Positions 11,552-22,938 of a stretch of 64,000 nucleotides of DNA are shown piece after piece. Each line of letters opens with the position of its first letter. Within the stretch, counting starts at the first letter, position 1. Below the pieces are notes generated by a model, which was not told the origin of the DNA, ran no database searches, and saw nothing but the letters and a program-made list of their open reading frames with translations. This DNA comes from Lathyrus oleraceus (taxonomy: Eukaryota > Streptophyta > Magnoliopsida > Fabales > Fabaceae): the NCBI RefSeq assembly GCF_024323335.1, contig NC_066581.1, forward strand, positions 177,375,330 to 177,439,329, written 5' to 3'. Made by a program: the position numbers and the translations under genes.

Positions 11552-14425
11552 TGTAGCGGAAAATTCATGATCATCAAGCTATTGACAAGCTAGAGATAAA
11601 TAAACAAGAAGGACTTTTACCAAATTAATATTATTCATTCATTTTGGGAGATGGAATGTACATTCCATAAATCCCCTAAATCCAATAATATTAACTTGAC
11701 AAAGTCAAATCAACCTTGACCAAGGCACAACAACAAATGAGAAACTCAAATAAGTCAATACAAATGGTCAACATAATTAAAATATCATTTATTCAATTAA
11801 AAATAATAAAATAATACATTAAATTTAAATATGTTTTGTCCAAATCCTAAAATCTCATCAAAACACCAAATAAACGGCCATGAGATTTAACATAGGTCAA
11901 ACAAGGTTAAAGGGCCTTGGAGAAAAAATTTCATAATTTTTGGACACTTAAAAATATTTTTAAACAATTAAAAACAAATGAAAAATCAATTAATTCATGA
12001 AAAATATTAATAATGATCCAAAAAATAATTTTAATTCAGAATATGTAAGAGAAAAATATTTAATATTTTTTGGTGAAAGTCCCATATTTTTTGGATCAAT
12101 ATTAAATTTATTATGAATTATTGAAGAAAATGGAATTAAATGGAAATTCAGAAAATGCTAAAATACGTGGACCATCAAATCTCCCTCATTAATTGAGGTG
12201 GCAGATCTGATGATCCACAATGCGCGTTCCACCAATGTCCTAGTCAACAACGCTGTAACATGAGTAATCACAATGCACAACTAAGATTAAAACGTGGAAC
12301 ATGGATCACACGGTTCAGACTCAAGACACATCATCATCGGAGCCAGAACTCCGGTTGTCTTCTCCGGTGAGCTTCACCGGACTGGTCAACATGACCAACA
12401 CCAAAATTCAAAACAGGGACACGATTTTAAAGAGAAAACATCATTGAGCACGAATATCACATCAAATTCTTCCAATTCCAACTATATTGAGAGATATGTG
12501 GAATTGAAAAATGAGGTTCATGATCTAAGTTGCTTCGATTTGGCCTCAAAGCAACTCAATCTTCTTGCCTACATTGGTAGGACTTCAGACAACACAAGAA
12601 TCAATGGATTTGAGCAAGAATCAAGGAGAATCGAAGAGTTTAAAAATTCTACAAATTACCTTCAATGGAGGTCTGAGCTTGCTAGATCTTGACCTAAGTC
12701 ATGCTTGGCTTCACTTCAATAGCTTGCAGAAGAGGATTGGAAAGGCTTAGAAACAAGGATTCCTGGAGAATTGAATTCCAAAACAGTGGAGATTCAAGCT
12801 CAAATTCAAATGAATTTATCAGGGTTATCCTCTTAGAGTGAAGGGTTGCAATGGGGTTTCAAAGCTGGTGCAATGTGTGTGTGATTTCTGAGCAAATGCA
12901 GCTGTATATATAGCCAAATCCATGTGATATTTGCACACTCTTTTCACTTTCCAATTTTGGCAAAATGATGAAAGCATGATGCGTGGGCGTGCATAGGCCC
13001 ATGGAATGATGGTTTGAAAGTCCAAATGAATGATCAGGTGCTTGGGATATGGAATGGATTGCAAGGTACATGTGCATTGTCACTTGAAGATTGATCCATG
13101 CCAAATGATATTAGCCTGTTTAAGCCATGCGCAACCTATGCATTTCTCATCCAAAACGTATGAATTTTAGCTCTTTGGAAAGGTGAGATCAAGAGGAACA
13201 AGTTTGATGTTTAACATTTTTTCATTTGGAGCTTGGAACTTGGAGATATTTGAGGAACAAGTTTGGAAAAATTTGACATATCAAAAATTTTCTAAGTGTC
13301 AAGCCATATGTCTCAATATTCCACCGTGCTTAGCTTTTTATAGGAGCTTCAAATGAGAAACGTGTCTTCATCAAAGTTGTATACCTCTCAAAGACCTTCA
13401 AAATGGTCACTAATTTCATTCCATTTGGATTTGAAATGATAGAGTTATGCATTTTTGAAGTTTGGAAAAATCACTTGATCAATGGTATAAGTCAAAAGTG
13501 ACCTATAATGTAGCCTCATATCACATGTTCAAAGAAGTTGAATTTTCTCCCACTCCAAACATCAAAGTTTAAGTAGACACATTGAATTTGATTTTTCAAC
13601 TTGGAAATCTTTCATCTCATAAAAATTGAGCAAGTTATGGCCTTGGGAAATTGACTTTCAAATTAGGGTTTAGACAAAATGACCTATAATGTTTTAACAT
13701 AGAAAATGATTTTACAAGCAAAACTAGCTCTAGGTCTCAACGTGAAAGTTGTTTATAATGTCATTTAGATTAAGTTTTATCTTGGAATAATTTTCATATG
13801 GTGAAAATTGTAGGAGATAGGGACTAGGGAGACCCGGTTTTGATTAGATGAATCCATCTGGCCAACCACCATCAATCAACTTGCTAATTTCCAAATATCT
13901 TGACTTCTTGGATCATGGTAGATCATATATGCATAAGATGATGAAATTTGAAGTGTCCCTTGAGAAATTTGATCAATTGGTGAGATAGCTTGTTGGAGAA
14001 GTTACTCAAGATACCCAGTCAAACTAGGGTTTCCAAGGCAAATCACCCTTAAACTCTTAAAGCAAACTTGACCAATATAACATGTATACGACATTGGGAC
14101 TCATATATGACGCTCATAACCATTCTTTAATCAATTCTTGATTGTGCTCTTTGTTCATGAGGGTCTCAAACCCTAGATGTGATCAATGAATCAAAGAAAT
14201 CATGCCCTACCTACAAAAGAATTAGATAGATACAAAGACATATTTTTGGTATTTTGGTTAGTGAAATGATAATATACAAGTATGATATAATCATAAAGTG
14301 CTTGGTGATCTCTCCAAAAACAAACCCAATGAAAAGGGGTAAGGAGGATGCCAAGGTATGATCCTAATGCTAATGCTTATGATAGAATGCATGAGGGATC
14401 TTAGGGTCAAAATTGGGGTCTTACA
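11552..14425 (-). mobile_element. Ogre F 5' LTR (internally deleted)
   Basis: The LTR starts TGTAAGACCCC at 14425 and ends CTACA at 11552. It is collinear with LTR C (38189 onward) for most of its length. Around 11606-11612 it jumps to the last ~45 bp of the LTR, a deletion of roughly 1.7-2 kb compared with C and G. The lost part carries the U5 poly(A) and TGGCGACTC segments. A TATA-like stretch on the minus strand lies near 12905. ORFs inside, such as 12294-12692, are not conserved. Confidence 0.8.
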
Positions 14426-14444
14426 GATGGTATAGTCATGTTCG
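14351..14444. repeat. 94-bp direct repeat, left copy
   Basis: Identical by eye to 20677-20770. It holds the first 75 bp of the F LTR plus 19 bp of element G's leader. The two copies flank the truncated element D exactly, so they behave as an abnormally long target-site duplication. Confidence 0.9.
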
Positions 14445-16503
14445 GGATCTTAGACGGGGTATGCCCCAGCTGTTCTACCACATCGAAATCACTCTTGCGG
14501 ATGATTTTCAGCACTTCTTCCATTTCCTGTTTGGCAACATCTTCGGGAGTAACTTCAACCGGTGTCTCTGACTGGGAAGGGTTGACTGGTTCCTTTCCTC
14601 GAGTTTCAAGGACAGGAGGTGAGATTTCTGGAGAGAAGATCCTTCCGCTTCGAGTAATTTTACCCGTCCCAACAATGCCACTAGTATTAGCAGCATTATC
14701 CACTTGCTTCACGCCATGGACGTAAACATCACCGCCATAATTCCACGGAATAGCTTTGCTTGAGGAATACGGGATCGGGCCAGGTGCAGTGATGATTAGG
14801 GGAGCAACCCTGGGCTCAGCAGTAATCCTCACAGGCGCCCTGGTAGCGGTAATCTTCACTGGAACTTTGGACCTAGAAATCACAGATATTTCTTCAATAG
14901 AGTTTTCCGCCTTAGGAATCCTTTCGAAGAGAACTGTACGGTCGTCCATCAGCCGTTGAATACCATTCTTCAATTTCAAACAGTCCTCGGGCCAGAGTAT
15001 GCAGAGATTGCAATCTTCGGCACAACCTGGAAATAAACCAGCTTGCAATAAACTCCTCTTTATGATCGGGAGGGGAGATGTTAAGTCCGCCACATTGGAA
15101 ATGTGAGCGTCATCATCCACGGCATTAACCGTCTTATCATGGTTAGGCATAGGAGCAGTGATGACATTAGGAGTCTCCGGAGGCTCAAACTCAATTTCTC
15201 CAGCTTCGATCATATCCTGAATCTTGTTCTTCAATGGCCAGCAATCGTTTGTATCGTGCCCGGGGCTATCGGAGTGATATGCACACCTGGCATTGGGATT
15301 ATAACGAGAAGAGGAAGTGTTGGGATTTGTAGGAGGATCTCTGAGGGCGATCAAATTTGCCTTTAGCATTCCCTGCAGTGCCTGTGCCAAGGTCATATTG
15401 ATCCTGGTGAACTGCCTTCTTGGCCGGTCCTGTTTGGGCTGGAAGTTTTGAGATGGTGGTGCTGCAATCGTAACTGCTCCAATGTCGTGGTCCCGGTTTT
15501 TCTTGTTACGACTCTTTTGACCGTACACAGCATTTGATTCGTTCTTCCCCTGGTAGGACTTTTTGCTGCTTGTAGAGGTAGCTGCCTGTATCTTTCCACT
15601 TCGAAGGCCGCTCTCCACCCGTTCACCTGTCAGTATAAGTTCAGTGAAACCTGATGAAGAACTCCCCAGTAGATGGCTGTAGAATGGGCCAGTCAGGGTA
15701 CCCATGAACAGGTCTACTAATTCTCGGTCAGTCATAGGGGGTTTGACTCTGCCAGCCAAATCTCTCCATTTCTGAGCATACTCTTTGAAGCTTTCTTTAG
15801 ATCCCATAGCCATATTCTGCAACTGTAGCCGAGTAGGCGCTAATTCAGAATTGTACTGGTACTGCTTGTAGAAAGCTGTTGCTAAATCAGTCCAGGTGCG
15901 GATGTCAGAGCTCTCGAGCTGATAATACCATTCCAACTGAGTGCCAGACAGACTTTCTTGGAAGAAGTGGATCCACAGTTTCTTATCAGTGGTATGCGGC
16001 TGAATCTTTCTCACATAAGCCCTTAAATGCATCTGAGGACAGGATGCACCATCGTACTTAGTAAAAGTGGGGATTTTGAATTTGCGAGGAATGGTCACAT
16101 CGGAGACCAGACCCAAACTTTCGAAATCCAGACCGGGCGTCTTCTGACCCTCCATGGCTAGCATGCGCTCTTCCAACAATTTGTACTTATCATCTCTCGG
16201 AGAGTACTGTTCATTTTCATACTTCTCATCATCATCATCATCAGGGTTGGAGAAATCAGCATCCTCTTCCTCTGAATCATTCTCCGCCTCATCTTCTGGA
16301 CCATTCGGGATTCCAAATTTGATTCCCGTAGCCTGTCCTTTACGCCTTCTTCCTGGGTTAATGAAACTCACAGCCTTCTTGTCTTTCTTCTTTTCGACCA
16401 AAAGAGCCTTCAGTTCCTCCTGCCCCTTGGATAAGCTTAGCATCATCTCCTTGAACTGAGCATTTTGAGTCTGGAGATCTTTGACAGTTTGTTCGAGATC
16501 CAT
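14445..16503 (-). CDS. Ogre D Gag (3'-truncated, otherwise open)
   Basis: Gag of a classical Ogre, which would form the virus-like particle. Starting at ATG 16503 the frame is open for ~685 codons. The N-terminus (about residues 1-50) looks like a coiled coil with many Gln, Leu and Lys, then a Lys-rich patch and a strongly acidic Asp/Glu stretch near residues 75-105. The retrotransposon gag core spans roughly 145-300 (WIHFFQESLSGTQLEWYYQL). A CCHC-like knuckle, CAYHSDSPGHDTNDC, is near residue 406. Coding ends at TPSKI, where the element breaks and the 94-bp repeat begins. The ORF runs on artefactually to 14407 through the repeat. No internal stop is seen, unlike every other gag here, which suggests a young copy. 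Confidence 0.88.
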
Positions 16504-16710
16504 TTTTCTGTTTAAGAGGCAGACCGTGAGAATATGGTCCTTTAGAATACCTGTTATGCAATGTTATGTTATGCGATGCAATGCATGAAATGTTTTCAAG
16601 GACTTTTGGAATTTAACTTTGCATAAATCACCAACAAGAGAGAAATGTTTATTGCTACTTTTTTGATCAATGTTCATTACAAAAGGAATAATAGTAAAAT
16701 ACAATGAAAG

Positions 16711-18039
16711 CTTAAGTCTCCCAGGGGCGACTTCTTTTTGGGCGAAGATATGCATTGAGTCTTCGTTCCTCATTAAGCTGACTGGTGAGCTCTAATACTT
16801 TCTTCCTTTCTGCATTGAACTGAGTTTCGAAAGTATCCCTCTCCTCTCTCAACTGGGTCCAGGATCTCTTTAGTTCCTCAACATCAGTAGGTATATCTGG
16901 ATAAGAAAGATCTGGGTAGTACCTCCTTCGACACTTGATTCAACAATCAATGGTCCGACTGCAAGATATGGCATGACAAACTCACGAGCTCTGGCTCGTA
17001 CCCATCGGAGATAAGGCTCCATAGGAATGGAGTTTTTCTTTCCTGAATTGCTTCTTTTCACCATGCCCCAAGCTCGTACAAACGTTTGGCGGAGACCTTG
17101 AGAGTCATTGTCATAGTCAAACACTATACCTTGAATGATCATTTCATGTGGACCATCTCTTCGAGCATGCCCAAACTGATGTAGGGCTAAGGCGGGATTA
17201 TAAGTAATACCTCCTCTTATCCCCATGAGTGGTACATTAGGGAATTCTCCACATCGGTCGATGATGATAACATTTTCTCTGAAGTTAGAACACCATCGGA
17301 TGTCTGAATGGGAGAGTGCCATTATCCTTTGAGACCATTTCAGATTCTGATCATTCTTCAAGACTGATTGAGGGAGGTGCGAAATAAACCACCTAGACAA
17401 CAAAGGTACGCAGCACATGAGAGTCCCTTGCCTTTTCATAGTACGGGTGTGAAGGGAATGCAAAATATCTCCGAGCAAGGTAGGCACAGGGTTACGAGTG
17501 AGGAATATCTTAATAGCATTCACATCTATGAATTGGTCCGGATTAGGGAATAGCACCAAACCATAGATTAGCAATGCTAGAACATCTTCAAAAGCATGGA
17601 CCTTCATAACTTTCAGGAATTCTCGGGCCTTACCTACCAGAAATTTGGCGAGTAAACCCTTAACTCCACTTCTTGTTACCCAATTAGTCTCAATGTCAGA
17701 CTTTGTCATATGTAAAGCTGCGGCAACTTCTTCAGACTTCGGAATCTTTTCCAGACCACTGAAAGGTATTTGATCAAGGATAGGTATCTCAAGCAGCTTG
17801 GAGAATTCTTCTAGTGTGGGTACCAACTGATAATCTGGGAAAGTGAAGCAATGATGCTTAGGATCGAAGAACTGGAATAGGACTCTCATCATATCTTCTT
17901 TGAAACCAGTGGTAACCAAATTGAGGAGATGACCATGTTTCTTGTTGAACTGAGCATGATCGGGGAGTTCTGACACCAAATCCTTGAGTTGAGGAGAGAT
18001 CGTTACAAGATTGATCCGGATAGTCTTCCTGGAAGTCAT
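16711..18039 (-). pseudogene. Ogre D ORF1 (DUF7745-like), one frameshift
   Basis: The extra protein encoded upstream of gag that distinguishes Ogre elements; its function is not known. Start ATG 18039 (MTSRKTIRIN). Motifs shared with the ORF1 of G and B are FDPKHHCFTFPDYQL, IPILDQIPFSGLEKIP, LLIYGLVLFPN, TLLGDI, RWFISHLP and CGEFPNVPL. The open frame ends at 16870, but a shift near 16920 reopens a Glu/Arg/Leu-rich C-terminus ending at a stop at 16711, probably a coiled coil. A splice-acceptor-like TGAACAG sits three bases before the ATG. One frameshift makes the product defective. Confidence 0.85.
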
Positions 18040-18716
18040 AACCTGTTCAACAGAGCAAAGCTAAATTCCTAAGTCCTTGAAATGGTTAGTATGATGCCAT
18101 GATGTTATGATGTTATGATGTTATGCAAACACAAGCATGTCACACAACAATTATTCCTAGGTTTTAAGGCTTGCATGAGTTCCATAGGTGAATACCCTCC
18201 CCACTGAAGTTTGGTTGGTTCAACCTGTCCTAGAATAGTAACCGGGTTCTAGAAGGATCTCAGATCATCGACCTTCCTTTAAGTCCACTTCAGTGCAACA
18301 CCAAGCGGTTGACCGAAGCTTCCCTAAAGTCCAATCTCAAAGAGTGTAGTATCGAGTATCAACCAACCCCAGTCGGAACCGAAGTCAGTTATCTCACTAC
18401 TTTCTAATGGCCAGGATGAGTCAATTAGGGTTCTAAAGGTCTGGTTAATGCTTTGGTGACACCACGCGGAAGCCAAATTTTTCCTCAAGTAACATGAGGA
18501 ACATCAGGACAACCAAAGTGTCACATTAACCGTAGCCATCATTTTAACCATTCCAGTATACGCCGGATAGTCGCGATGATCTATTGCTACTTACCTAAGG
18601 TACACTAGATCCGGGTGTAGGATCTTTCACTCAAGAATACCCAAGCAATCCCTTAAAAGTAAATCAGACAGTTTTAAATAAGTGATCTTGTTTTTAAGGT
18701 AACCTCTCTCTTTAAG
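18040..18716 (-). other. Ogre D leader between primer site and ORF1
   Basis: Untranslated leader of the D element; no ORF with homology. It holds a short imperfect ATGTTATG repeat near 18100-18122, close to ORF1. The acceptor-like site in front of the ORF1 ATG suggests that the leader could contain an intron, which is unproven. Confidence 0.6.
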
Positions 18717-18734
18717 TCCCCAGCAAAGTCGCCA
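18717..18734 (-). other. Primer-binding site of Ogre D
   Basis: Minus strand reads TGGCGACTTTGCTGGGGA, four bases after the LTR end. It is a variant of the site in B and matches the known Ogre type, which uses tRNA-Arg. A shorter copy, TGGCGACTC, lies inside the LTR at 18800-18808. Confidence 0.8.
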
Positions 18735-18738
18735 GTTC

Positions 18739-20676
18739 TGTCATACGGTGAACTGACTTTGGGGTGTTTTGCTTTTTATCGCAATGTCGCGGATAGCAAG
18801 AGTCGCCACCGACTTTTCTTTTATCCAATAAGGAAAGGTGGAAAAGAACAGGAAAGACCTCAATAGATTTTGGGTTCGGGAGGTACATTATACAAAGGGA
18901 AGGTGTTAGCACCCTTTGTATCCATGGTTATCCATGGGCTCTTAATTGCTGGATCACTTATATTTTTGTCTGAAAAGTGTTCGTGAATTGTTTTGAAAAA
19001 TGTTTGAAAAGAGAATTTAACTTTGTAATGATTCTTATATGAATATATACAAAGTGGTCATCTCGTTTAGTTTTGAAAATTGTTTAAAAAAAATAGTTTA
19101 GAAATGTGTGAGGTGTAAAAAGTATTTTAGGTTATGATCCGGTAATTGAGAGTTATACCTTCCTAAGGTCGTTATGGGCATCTCCTATCCTTATGAGGGT
19201 AAAACTGTCCTTACTATTGAGGAGTAAGTAATTTTACCCTTTGGATGTTTAAGGGTCATCGTAGGGTCATCGATAGGTCATTGAAGGCAACAGTTGTAAG
19301 GATACCTTAGCATTCGAAGGGACGATCATCATTTAACCGTAGGCTACACCGAAGGGTCATCGAGGGACAAAATCGTATTTTCGAAGGCAACATCCGAGGG
19401 ACCAGGATTTATTTTATGATGATTTAATCGAAGGGTCTTTGCTAAGTGTATCCCTACATTCGCGGGACATGACCGTTATACCGTAATATCGTAAGGCAAA
19501 AGAGAGGTCCAAGATCACATATTTAAAGGCCACATTTTAAAGTTAATTAGGTGATTATGATGAATCTCCACATTAAAATCAATACATTAAAAATGATACA
19601 TTAAAAATAATACATTAAAATTAATTATTAAAATTAATACATTAAAATTAATTATTAAAATTAACACATTAAAATTAATTAAGCGATTTAGGGTGAGTCT
19701 CCACAAGGGTATCCCACAAATAAAGTGGAAGACCTAACGGCGGTCTTTTTTCTTGGAAACATGTAAACCTTTACACAATTCAACACACGGATTAGAGCAT
19801 CGAGATAAAATTGAAAGTTGCACCATAAAATAAACACAACAATCATGAACTCAAACCAAATGATGCAGAATTATAATAACATAAGATAGAACAGCCAAAA
19901 AAACTTGAGACAGCCACTGTCCCATTCGCCCTGCTTCGCCTAGCGAAGGCCTAGCGAGTATTCGCTACTGGCTCGCTTAGCGATGCGCTAGCGAGCGCTG
20001 CTGGTTTTTGAATATGATATCAGTATAATCTCAACCAATTTTATGCCTTATGGATCTCATTACTGCAATTATACAATTAATCATTTAAAGTATGCATGGT
20101 ATATACTAAAGTTCACATGCCAAGCTTAAGGTATTTCATAAATCTAATCATAAAGTCATATGCAAATTAAGAATATAAAAACAATGATAGCAATGTAAAC
20201 CTGTTAACAGCTGAGTTGTGACTTCGAATCGGAAAATCAGATTGAATTGGGCGGCGGTAGAACTTGGTGCCGCCGGCTTTTCCTTCAGGGTTTCCTTCTG
20301 TGAGCGCTAGGGTTTGCTTGCTAGGGTTCTCCTCTCTCCTCTTTTCGTTCTCTTTTCATTACTGAAGTGTTGATATTTATAATGTCCTTTTTCATGACCT
20401 AATGGGCTCAGAACGAAGCCCGAAATTTTTTGTTGTCTGTCAGCCTCGCTAGGCGAGCTGGTAGCGAACGCGTAGCGAATGTTCGCTAGGCGAGCGTGTA
20501 GCGAACATAACGTTCGCTAGGCGAGCGTGTAGCGAACAGGCCAGTTTGGGCCGTTTTCTGGATTGGGCCATTCGTGAGCTGGGCCTTCGTTCCTTTGAGA
20601 TCAGTGTCATAAAAATGATTCGGAATGCCTTGAAAAATGTCTTGAAATATTAATGGGCAAATTTTGGGGTATGACA
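18739..20676 (-). mobile_element. Ogre D 5' LTR (1938 bp)
   Basis: Complete LTR with matching ends: TGTCATACCCC at 20676 and CGTATGACA at 18739, giving terminal inverted TGTCATAC/GTATGACA. It contains a GC-rich palindrome cluster (GCTAGGCGAGC-type) at 19925-20000 and 20446-20545, an A/T-rich run of ACATTAAAATTAATT-like repeats near 19590-19680, and a conserved GGGTGCTAACACCTTCCC block near 18896-18915. A TATA-like TATAAATAT lies on the minus strand near 20370. This LTR is unrelated in sequence to the 4-5 kb LTRs of A, B and C except for these U5 blocks. Confidence 0.9.
20481..20537. repeat. Two identical 26-bp palindromic repeats in the D LTR
   Basis: Copies at 20481-20506 and 20512-20537, five bases apart. 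Each has perfect 8-bp inverted arms, GTTCGCTA and TAGCGAAC, around a GC-rich centre. Further diverged arms flank them. Confidence 0.85.
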
Positions 20677-20770
20677 CCAAGGTATGATCCTAATGCTAAT
20701 GCTTATGATAGAATGCATGAGGGATCTTAGGGTCAAAATTGGGGTCTTACAGATGGTATAGTCATGTTCG
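20677..20770. repeat. 94-bp direct repeat, right copy
   Basis: Same sequence as 14351-14444. Its left end abuts the terminal base of the D LTR, and its right end continues into the leader of element G. Confidence 0.9.
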
Positions 20771-21435
20771 ACTTGTGTGGAGTAGTCCTTAACAAGTTGG
20801 CTTGAGATCCATCCGCTCAGTGGAGACTCTTTTGGATTTGGAAATGTCATACAAGTATTTATGGTTAGCCATTACTATCTCTAATTTGGGTCTGAGAAGC
20901 TAAGGACCGTAGAAGATTTACCCCCTCTTGGCCTATTTAGGACGTAGTGTAGAAACTGTTCAAGTGTAGACTTGATAACAGTTATTACACGATACTACAC
21001 TCAGACGAGTTTCTCTTGAGAATATTATGGGTCGATGAGTCAGTCATCTTAACCTGTAATATCCAATAGATGGAATTAACACTTTGGGAACTTTTTAGAA
21101 CATGATCTACAGGTTATTTATCCTTAGTTCACTCCTTTGGGATGGTTCTTACCCAGACTCCATGCTCGTGACTTACAACAAACCCTTGATTCTTGGTTGA
21201 TCCAATCAAGTCTTGTCAATATCAATGGAACTTGGGTGTTGATAAGGGGTAAACCATAATCCACCAAAATGGATGATTGATCTTGACAATGACTTAATTC
21301 ATCCCTTGAACTTTATTTGCCTTGCGTGTGATCCCTTATTTGTGATTGTTGCATTCATGCATTCATGCGCATCATAACATTCATCATATGAAAATTTCAA
21401 GGAACTGAGGTATTATTTGCAAATATTTTCAGACC
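20752..21435 (+). other. Ogre G leader (5' part displaced by F insertion)
   Basis: Aligns by eye with the leader of element B (47845 onward): both share a GACTTGTGTGGAGT block, a GATACTACACTCA block and long T/C-rich stretches. Element F was inserted at GATGG, so G's own LTR and primer site must lie left of the window. A TATTTTCAG acceptor-like site ends three bases before the ORF1 ATG at 21436. Confidence 0.7.
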
Positions 21436-22938
21436 ATGGACTGTGGATGAAGGAACACTAAAAAGTACAGTTTCAGATGTTCCGACTTGAAATAGTTAAG
21501 GAAGGTAGCATCTATTATATTAGATCCCTTGGACTTCAAACAACGTCATGAGAAGCTTTTGTCCATCTTGTCTGCTGATGTGGTTGAAGGACTCTTAAGT
21601 GTACTAGTGCAGTTCTATGATCCTCTCTACCGTTGTTTCACTTTCCCATATTTTCAGCTTATGCCTACCTTGGAGGAGTATTCTCATCTTTTGAGGATAC
21701 CTGTTTATAGTAGAGTGCCTTTTAGTGGATTGGAGAAGATTCCCCGATCTAATCTTATTTCTGAAGCTCTTCACTTGAAGAAGTCTGAGATAGAGGCTCA
21801 TTGGGTGAAGAAAGGAGGGTTATTTGGGTTGTCATCTAATTTTCTCATCAAGGAAGCTACTGCTTTTGCTCAAGCTGGTAGGATGGACGCTTTTGATGCT
21901 ATCTTTGTGTTGCTCATTTATGGATTAGCTTTGTTCCCTAACATTGACGGTTTTGTTGATGTTAACGCCATTAGACTTTTCTTGATTGGGAATCCTGTGA
22001 CTACTTTGTTGGGTGATATGTATTTCTCTTTGCATCTAAGGAATTCTAAGGGTGGGGGAACGATTGTCTGTTGCATTCCTCTTCTGTACAAGTGGTTTAT
22101 TTCGCACTTGCCTCAGACACCTGCTTTTGTAGAAAACAAACAATGTCTAAGGTGGTCTCAAAGACTTATGTCTCTCATTAATGATGATATAGTTTGGTAT
22201 GATCCGCCTTTGAGAAGTTTGGAGATTATTGATAGTTGTGGTGAATTCTCTAATGTGCCTCTCATTGGTACACAATGAGGAATTAACTACAACCCTGCTT
22301 TGGCTCGTCGTCAACTTGGGTTCCCCTTGAGAGACAAACCTAATAAAACTTTGTTAGAAGTTCTTTTCTATCAAGAGGGTAAAGATCCCCAACATTTGAA
22401 GCAGAAGATTGTGCATGCTTGGCATAATGTGTGTAGGAAAGGAAGATCTGAGATTGGTCCGCGCAATTGTGTAGCTTTGGAAGCTTACACTCTTTGGGTG
22501 AAGAAGAGAGCTTTGGAGTTGAAGATGCCTTATCCTTGTGAAATACATATGCCTATGGTTGTGGTTAAGCCATTAACTCTCCCTAACCAAGATGTAGAGG
22601 AGTTGAAAGACGCGTTTATCAAGATAAAGCAAGAGAAGGACATGTGGGAAGAGCGTTTTCGTGCTTTGAGCAAGAAGCATGAAGAGTTGCAATTGGAGTC
22701 TAAGGATAAAGATGCACTTATTGAGCTACTTGAAGACCGAGTGACAAAGAGACAGAGAGAGCCTGAGGTTTCATCTTCTAGCATGCCTTAGCCTTCTGTT
22801 GCTTGGAATAAGATTGTTGATCGACTTGTCCTCGAGAAGAATCAGATGAAGGATTCTTTTGAGACCGAGATCTGCCGCATTCGAAGGAAGTACGCGCCTA
22901 CATCCAGATCTACTGACATTGTTGTTAGGGATCCTTAG
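21436..22938 (+). pseudogene. Ogre G ORF1 (DUF7745-like), several stops
   Basis: Same protein family as the ORF1 of D and B. The start was chosen at ATG 21436 by alignment to B. In-frame stops occur in the first ~30 codons (near 21448 and 21493), at 22276 and at 22789. Open parts show VQFYDPLYRCFTFPYFQL, VPFSGLEKIP, LLIYGLALFPN, TLLGDMYFSLH and KWFISHLPQTP. The C-terminal portion is Glu/Lys-rich and probably coiled coil (residues from about 22600 onward). Reading past the last stop gives a further ~48 codons to a stop at 22936. The stops show it is non-functional. Confidence 0.85.

Noticed and set aside
14407..14444. C-terminal end of the D gag ORF (last ~12 codons)
   Set aside because: These codons come from the 94-bp repeat and LTR F, not from gag.
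6785..18039. Idea that D (ORF1, gag) and A (protease, pol) are one element split by LTR F
   Set aside because: A's remnant contains its own, different version of the overlapping gag codons, and D's LTR type (TGTCATACC) differs from A's (TGTAAGACC).
19590..19680. ACATTAAAATTAATT repeats in the D LTR as a regulatory array
   Set aside because: Low-complexity A/T repeat without fixed period; no evidence beyond composition.
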